Below the pieces are notes generated by a model. It did no database searches, was not told the DNA's origin, and was given only the letters and a program-made list of their open reading frames with translations. A stretch of 7,602 nucleotides of DNA from Candidatus Omnitrophota bacterium (GTDB taxonomy: Bacteria > Omnitrophota > Gorgyraeia > Gygaellales > Profunditerraquicolaceae): positions 1 through 7,602 of the forward strand of contig VGKK01000048.1 of NCBI GenBank assembly GCA_016867095.1. The letters are read 5' to 3'. The position numbers were made by a program, and so were the translations under genes. Below are positions 4,076-7,602 of this stretch, piece after piece (positions within the stretch are counted from its first letter, which is position 1; every line of letters begins with the position of its first letter).

Positions 4076-5914
4076 CTAAAAATAGGCCTTTAAACCGCCG
4101 TAAAACGCCCTGCCCGGCATCGGGTAGTCCTTCTCTTCCTGGTACATTTTGTCAAAAAGGTTGCTGATTTCAAAATCCATTTGTATATTATTATTTATCC
4201 GATAGATAAAATTCATGTTCACTACGCCGTAATGCTTCAGGCGCGCGGTATTGTCCGCGTTGGCAAAGCGCTTGGTTTTATATATCGCGCTTAGGCCCAT
4301 ATCAAATTTAGGGATGGGCGAATAGGTGAATCTTAGTTTATACATATGCCTTGGCCGGTAGATTAACCATTTTTTTGTCTGCGTGTCCTTGGCTTCAAGA
4401 TAGGTATAGTTGAAATTAGTTTTAAGGTTTTCCTTCCATTGGAATTCCGTGTCAAATTCCGCGCCTTTTATGGCCGCGGAGCTTAAATTTTGCGACCTCC
4501 ACCACCAGCTGTTGTCAACCGTCCACTCAATTAAGTCCCGGAACTTTGTCTGGAATAAGGTAACATCGCCTTTAAACTTATTAGAGAGATACCCGCTTAG
4601 GCCGGCCTCGTAAGATACGGCTTTTTCCGGGCCTAAATTTGGGTTGCCTTCCACCCCGCCCCAGATACCCCAGTCTTCTTTGGGCCAATAGAGGTCGTTA
4701 AAGGTAGGCGCGCGAAATGACTTGGCGGCCAGGGCATGAAGCTTAAAAGTATTGAATAGCCAGAATTCAGAGCTTACGCTGGGGCTGATTCTATCGCCAA
4801 AATTGGAATAGTCATCCCAACGCGCCCCAAACTTCAGGGAGCCGCGTTTAAAAAAGTCGGTTTCCGATTCAAAATAAACCCCTTTTGAGTTGTAGGTATG
4901 CTTGCCGCTGCCTGAGCTATTTAGCCGGTTATCCTGGAGGCTGGTCCCGACCGCAGTGCGGAAAATACGCAAAAAAGTCTGCGAAACCTGCGCGTCCAGG
5001 CCATAGACTTTGGTTTGGTTTGTGCTTTTACTAATCGGGTCAAACTGCTCCACAAATTCCAGCCGGTCAAAATTATGGAATAACTTTAGTAATGTATCCT
5101 GGCCTTCCAGCAGTTTTCCGCTGTAAGTAAGGTCGGCATATTTTTTTAAGGCAAACTGTTTATCGTCAAGGTCCGGGGCAGAGGCTGTTCCCGGCGTGCC
5201 CGTTTTGGAGTTATAAAAACCCGTGGCCGCCGTAAGGCGATTATCCGGATTAAATTGATAGCCGAATTTTGTATTTACGTTATTGCTTAAATAGTCGGAG
5301 TTGTCCCTGTGGCCATGCGAACCGAGATAGTCGTAAGATACCAGGTAATCAAAGTCTTTAATTTTATATCCGTTGCTAAAAGCAGTATGTTTTGTGCTGA
5401 AGGAGCCAAATTTGTTATAAAGCTGGGTGCGCATTTTTTCCGTGCCGGCCTTGGTGATGATATTGATTACTCCTCCGATTGCGTTTGCCCCGTAAATGCT
5501 GCTGGCCGGGCCGCGCAATACCTCTATCCTTTCAATATTAGAAAGCGGGATTTGGTTGAAATCCGTTTCGCCGTCGCGGGGCGTATTTACCGGCCGGCCA
5601 TCAATTAAGGTAAGCACCTGTGAGGATGAGGAGCCCCGGGTATGGACCGAGCGCGTGGAGCCGCTGGAGCCGTATTCCAATATATCCACCGACGGCAATA
5701 AATCCAGGACTTCGGTAATCTCGTCTGTGGCGGCAGAATTTAAATCTTTATCGGTAATGATGCTGATATTCTGGGTGGAATATTTGTATAGCTGTTCCAC
5801 CTTGGAGGCGGTGACCACGATTTTTTCTAAATCCAAGTCTTCGGCTAAAACTATTCTTATTGACGCCAACACCAGCAAGGCTAAGGCGCCGCCGAGCTTG
5901 CAGATTGTTTTCAT
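4076..5914 (-). CDS. btuB: BtuB-like TonB-dependent outer-membrane receptor (probable cobalamin/corrinoid uptake)
   Basis: This 612-residue protein, close to the length of E. coli BtuB, has a signal peptide (residues 1-24, LGGALALLVLASIRIVLA), a TonB box right behind it (EKIVVTAS, about 30-37), a plug domain (about 40-155) with VHTRGSSSSQVLTLIDGRPV and IERIEVLRGPASSIYGANAIGGVINIITK-type motifs, and then a 22-strand barrel rich in aromatic residues. It ends ...GGLKAYF, with the terminal Phe used for outer-membrane assembly. The plug motifs place it in the BtuB/CirA group; the corrinoid substrate is inferred from cobS and cobT upstream. Its ATG overlaps the stop of the PP-loop ATPase by 4 bp (ATGA), and the TonB-like gene follows. 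Iron chelates remain a possible alternative substrate. Confidence 0.88.
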   Translation of the reverse strand: MKTICKLGGALALLVLASIRIVLAEDLDLEKIVVTASKVEQLYKYSTQNISIITDKDLNSAATDEITEVLDLLPSVDILEYGSSGSTRSVHTRGSSSSQVLTLIDGRPVNTPRDGETDFNQIPLSNIERIEVLRGPASSIYGANAIGGVINIITKAGTEKMRTQLYNKFGSFSTKHTAFSNGYKIKDFDYLVSYDYLGSHGHRDNSDYLSNNVNTKFGYQFNPDNRLTAATGFYNSKTGTPGTASAPDLDDKQFALKKYADLTYSGKLLEGQDTLLKLFHNFDRLEFVEQFDPISKSTNQTKVYGLDAQVSQTFLRIFRTAVGTSLQDNRLNSSGSGKHTYNSKGVYFESETDFFKRGSLKFGARWDDYSNFGDRISPSVSSEFWLFNTFKLHALAAKSFRAPTFNDLYWPKEDWGIWGGVEGNPNLGPEKAVSYEAGLSGYLSNKFKGDVTLFQTKFRDLIEWTVDNSWWWRSQNLSSAAIKGAEFDTEFQWKENLKTNFNYTYLEAKDTQTKKWLIYRPRHMYKLRFTYSPIPKFDMGLSAIYKTKRFANADNTARLKHYGVVNMNFIYRINNNIQMDFEISNLFDKMYQEEKDYPMPGRAFYGGLKAYF

Positions 5915-6585
5915 CTATATTCCTTAATATCCAGGAACCAGTGTTTCCAGAAACCCTCTTTTAAGACCGGTTCGCTTTTTAATATTTCAATTTTTCTTTT
6001 AAAGAGCGGGCCGTCCACTACCAGCGTATGGTATTCGCCGTTTTCTCCGCAGGGGCAGATCCCCTTTTTTTTCAGTTCTTCCACCAGGTTTTTATCCACA
6101 TAGCGGCCAAGAAATTTCCTGCCCATAATATCCGCCTTGCAGCTGACGATGATAGATTTAAATCCGGCCCTGATGAGCTCATCTACGATATTTTCCGGTG
6201 GGTTATTCCACAGAGGTTCCAGGGCGTCAATTTTCAGGTCGGCGCAGACGCGTTCAACCCAGCTATTGTGTTCCAGGAGATAAATGTCGCCAAAGACCAT
6301 AGCCTTGATATTTTCGCCCTTGAGTTCGTTGACCGCGGCCTTAAATTCCTCCTCGTATTTCTGCATATCCGGGCTGACTTCTTTTTGCACCAGCCCAATC
6401 CCGATTAAATCCGCTTGCAGCCGCATTAAACGCGATTCTATGCCATGGAAACAGCCGCGTTTTGATTCCCGCGAGATAAAATTGAGCAGGTATTTTACCT
6501 CGTATCCCTGTTGGATGGCCTTATAACAGGCCAGGCAGCTGTCTTTACCGCCGCTCCACGAAGATATAGCGCTTAACTTATTCAT
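5911..6585 (-). CDS. Dph6-type PP-loop ATPase (diphthine-ammonia ligase family)
   Basis: This 224-residue cytoplasmic protein has the ATP-pyrophosphatase loop SGGKDS at residues 11-16, followed by the Dph6-family pattern: ALEPLW (121-126) and GENGEYHTLVVDGPLF (180-195). In eukaryotes and archaea Dph6 amidates diphthine on elongation factor 2, but bacteria do not make diphthamide, so the substrate here must be different and is unknown. Cys45, Cys149, Cys177 and Cys179 (CPCG) are visible, but no clear metal site is proven. The gene sits between cobS and btuB and overlaps btuB by 4 bp, so a role linked to corrinoid handling, perhaps an ATP-dependent amidation, is a reasonable inference only. The start is supported by AAAGGA roughly 8 bases upstream. 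Confidence 0.88.
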   Translation of the reverse strand: MNKLSAISSWSGGKDSCLACYKAIQQGYEVKYLLNFISRESKRGCFHGIESRLMRLQADLIGIGLVQKEVSPDMQKYEEEFKAAVNELKGENIKAMVFGDIYLLEHNSWVERVCADLKIDALEPLWNNPPENIVDELIRAGFKSIIVSCKADIMGRKFLGRYVDKNLVEELKKKGICPCGENGEYHTLVVDGPLFKRKIEILKSEPVLKEGFWKHWFLDIKEYR

Positions 6586-6595
6586 CCCCCATCCT

Positions 6596-6659
6596 TTAGC
6601 ACCGTTTGCAAATCCAAAGCAGTACCGCGCTACCCGATTAAGTTTGAAAACGGTGCTAA
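6596..6659. repeat. Imperfect inverted repeat at the end of cobS
   Basis: The arms TTAGCACCGTTT (6596-6607) and AAACGGTGCTAA (6648-6659) pair perfectly over 12 bp. After one mismatch, CAAA/TTTG (6609-6612 / 6643-6646) adds 4 bp. The right arm is inside the last codons of cobS and the stop codon is in the loop. The left arm ends right at the AAAGGA ribosome site of the PP-loop gene. No T-run follows on the minus strand, so an RNA processing or stability element that tunes expression within the operon is more likely than a terminator. Confidence 0.7.
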
Positions 6660-7376
6660 TATAATAATACTGAGTAGTTCGGTTAATTCTACGGTCGCGC
6701 CTAATGTGTCGCCGGTTATCCCGCCGATTTTTTCCTGTGTAAATTTTACGCCTGAATAAACGCAGCCGGCTATAATTAACAGCGTAATTAACCCTTCAAT
6801 CCGCCATATTGCGGCTGCCAGGGCGGCAGTTATCAACAAGGATAGCAGGAATATCTTTAAATTCATTCCCTGGATAAAGGCCTTGGCCTTGCCCTCTTCG
6901 CGGGCATACCCCGATAGAAACATCGCCCAGACCGTGGACCAGCGGCTGAATACGCACATAAGGAGCAGCGCGGTTATTTTTAAAGAGCCGCCTAATGAAT
7001 AAAGCAGGCCGATCTTCAGTAGTATAACGCTGATGAGGGATAATGCCCCCATTGTCCCGATACGGGGTTCGCGCATAATCGCCAGGGCCTCGTCTTTTGA
7101 TTTCCCGCTGCAAAAGGCATCAACAGTATCAGCCAGGCCGTCCAGGTGCATTCCGCCGGTCAACGCTATCAAAGAGACCACCAGGATTATGTTTGTGGCC
7201 AAGCGCGGGAAACCCAAGAGCAATAGAAAATAGTTTTCGCCGGCCAGAATTATCCCCAAGATTAATCCTGCTAATGGAAAATATATCATTGCCCGCGCCA
7301 TTTGTTTTTGCTGGATATTTTTAAATTTGATAGGAATAATCGTTAAAAATTGTAAGGCAAGGAAAAAACTTTTCAT
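6630..7376 (-). CDS. cobS: Adenosylcobinamide-GDP ribazoletransferase (cobalamin synthase)
   Basis: CobS is the inner-membrane enzyme that joins adenosylcobinamide-GDP with alpha-ribazole (or its phosphate) in the last steps of cobalamin assembly. The 248 residues match the family length. Signature segments are FFLALQFLTIIPI at the N-terminus (4-16), GGMHLDGLADTVDAF (74-88), with the conserved acidic residues for Mg2+, and MREPRIGTMGA (101-111). The rest is hydrophobic with several membrane helices. The ATG overlaps the cobT stop by 4 bp (ATGA), showing coupled translation. The 3' end carries one arm of an inverted repeat. Confidence 0.97.
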   Translation of the reverse strand: MKSFFLALQFLTIIPIKFKNIQQKQMARAMIYFPLAGLILGIILAGENYFLLLLGFPRLATNIILVVSLIALTGGMHLDGLADTVDAFCSGKSKDEALAIMREPRIGTMGALSLISVILLKIGLLYSLGGSLKITALLLMCVFSRWSTVWAMFLSGYAREEGKAKAFIQGMNLKIFLLSLLITAALAAAIWRIEGLITLLIIAGCVYSGVKFTQEKIGGITGDTLGATVELTELLSIIILAPFSNLIG

Positions 7377-7602
7377 AGTTTGGTACTTTCTGACACGCCG
7401 GCGCTTTTAAAGGTCGCCATCTGGTTAAGGATTTTAACTGCCGCCTCTGCGAGGCTGATTCCTAAAGCAGCGCCAGTGCCTTCTCCCAGGCGTAAATTTA
7501 AATCTAAAAGCGGCCTCAGGCCGAGGCAGCCTAAGATAAATTTATGGCCTTTTTCCACGGAAGAGTGGCTGGCAATAAGATAATTTTTTATTTTGGGCTG
7601 GA
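7373..7602 (-). CDS. cobT: Nicotinate-nucleotide--dimethylbenzimidazole phosphoribosyltransferase (3' part; runs off the right edge)
   Basis: CobT transfers phosphoribose from nicotinate mononucleotide to a lower-ligand base such as 5,6-dimethylbenzimidazole, giving the alpha-ribazole phosphate that CobS uses. Only the last 75 residues are present. They contain LIASHSSVEKGHK and LRPLLDLNLRLGEGTGAALG, the conserved C-terminal region, with the Glu of RLGEGTG corresponding to the catalytic base known in Salmonella CobT. They end MATFKSAGVSESTKL, a typical tail. An internal GTG at 7556-7558 is not the start, since homologous sequence continues upstream to the window edge. The stop overlaps the cobS start. 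Confidence 0.95.
   Translation of the reverse strand, partial: QPKIKNYLIASHSSVEKGHKFILGCLGLRPLLDLNLRLGEGTGAALGISLAEAAVKILNQMATFKSAGVSESTKL

Noticed and set aside
7559..7602. Start of cobT at the internal GTG (7556-7558).
   Set aside because: Conserved CobT sequence (LIASHSS) continues upstream to the window edge, so the codon is an internal Val.

Overview
The window looks like chromosomal sequence from an uncultured Gram-negative bacterium. Outer-membrane and TonB genes show the diderm envelope. Compact overlapping operons and an in-frame palindromic repeat insertion with an ERSR-type translation are reminiscent of Candidatus Omnitrophota or a similar candidate phylum; that placement is a judgement from style, not a search. 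All confidently called genes lie on the minus strand, so transcription runs from right to left.

Right part (about 7602 down to 3339): a cobamide salvage and uptake operon. In transcription order it holds cobT (3' part only), cobS, a Dph6-type PP-loop ATPase, a BtuB-like TonB-dependent receptor and a short TonB-like energy transducer. Three of the genes are joined by 4-bp ATGA overlaps at two junctions, cobT/cobS and PP-loop/btuB. CobT and CobS attach the lower ligand of cobalamin, and the receptor with its TonB would bring corrinoids through the outer membrane. The cell therefore probably imports and completes or remodels B12-type cofactors. An inverted repeat sits between cobS and the PP-loop gene.

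Middle (2764-3338): about 575 bp without a convincing gene, and the most unusual part. It holds (a) six identical 45-bp tandem units plus a divergent seventh, each unit able to form two hairpins, (b) four copies of an arm sequence of roughly 21 bp in direct and inverted orientation, (c) a near-consensus sigma70-type minus-strand promoter, TTGACA-17-TATCAT, and (d) a leader of roughly 170 nt with four predicted hairpins that ends at a strong Shine-Dalgarno site for rpsU.

Left part (2763 down to 1): an operon starting with rpsU (ribosomal protein bS21), followed by a xylose-isomerase-like TIM-barrel protein, a MEMO1/AmmeMemoRadiSam-B family protein, a DUF1844 protein and a 50-residue Trm112/UPF0434-like zinc ribbon, all tightly spaced or overlapping. 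After a 17-bp perfect hairpin comes the 5' part of aroQ (type II dehydroquinase). The TIM-barrel gene carries an in-frame nested palindromic repeat that adds about 39 residues to the protein.
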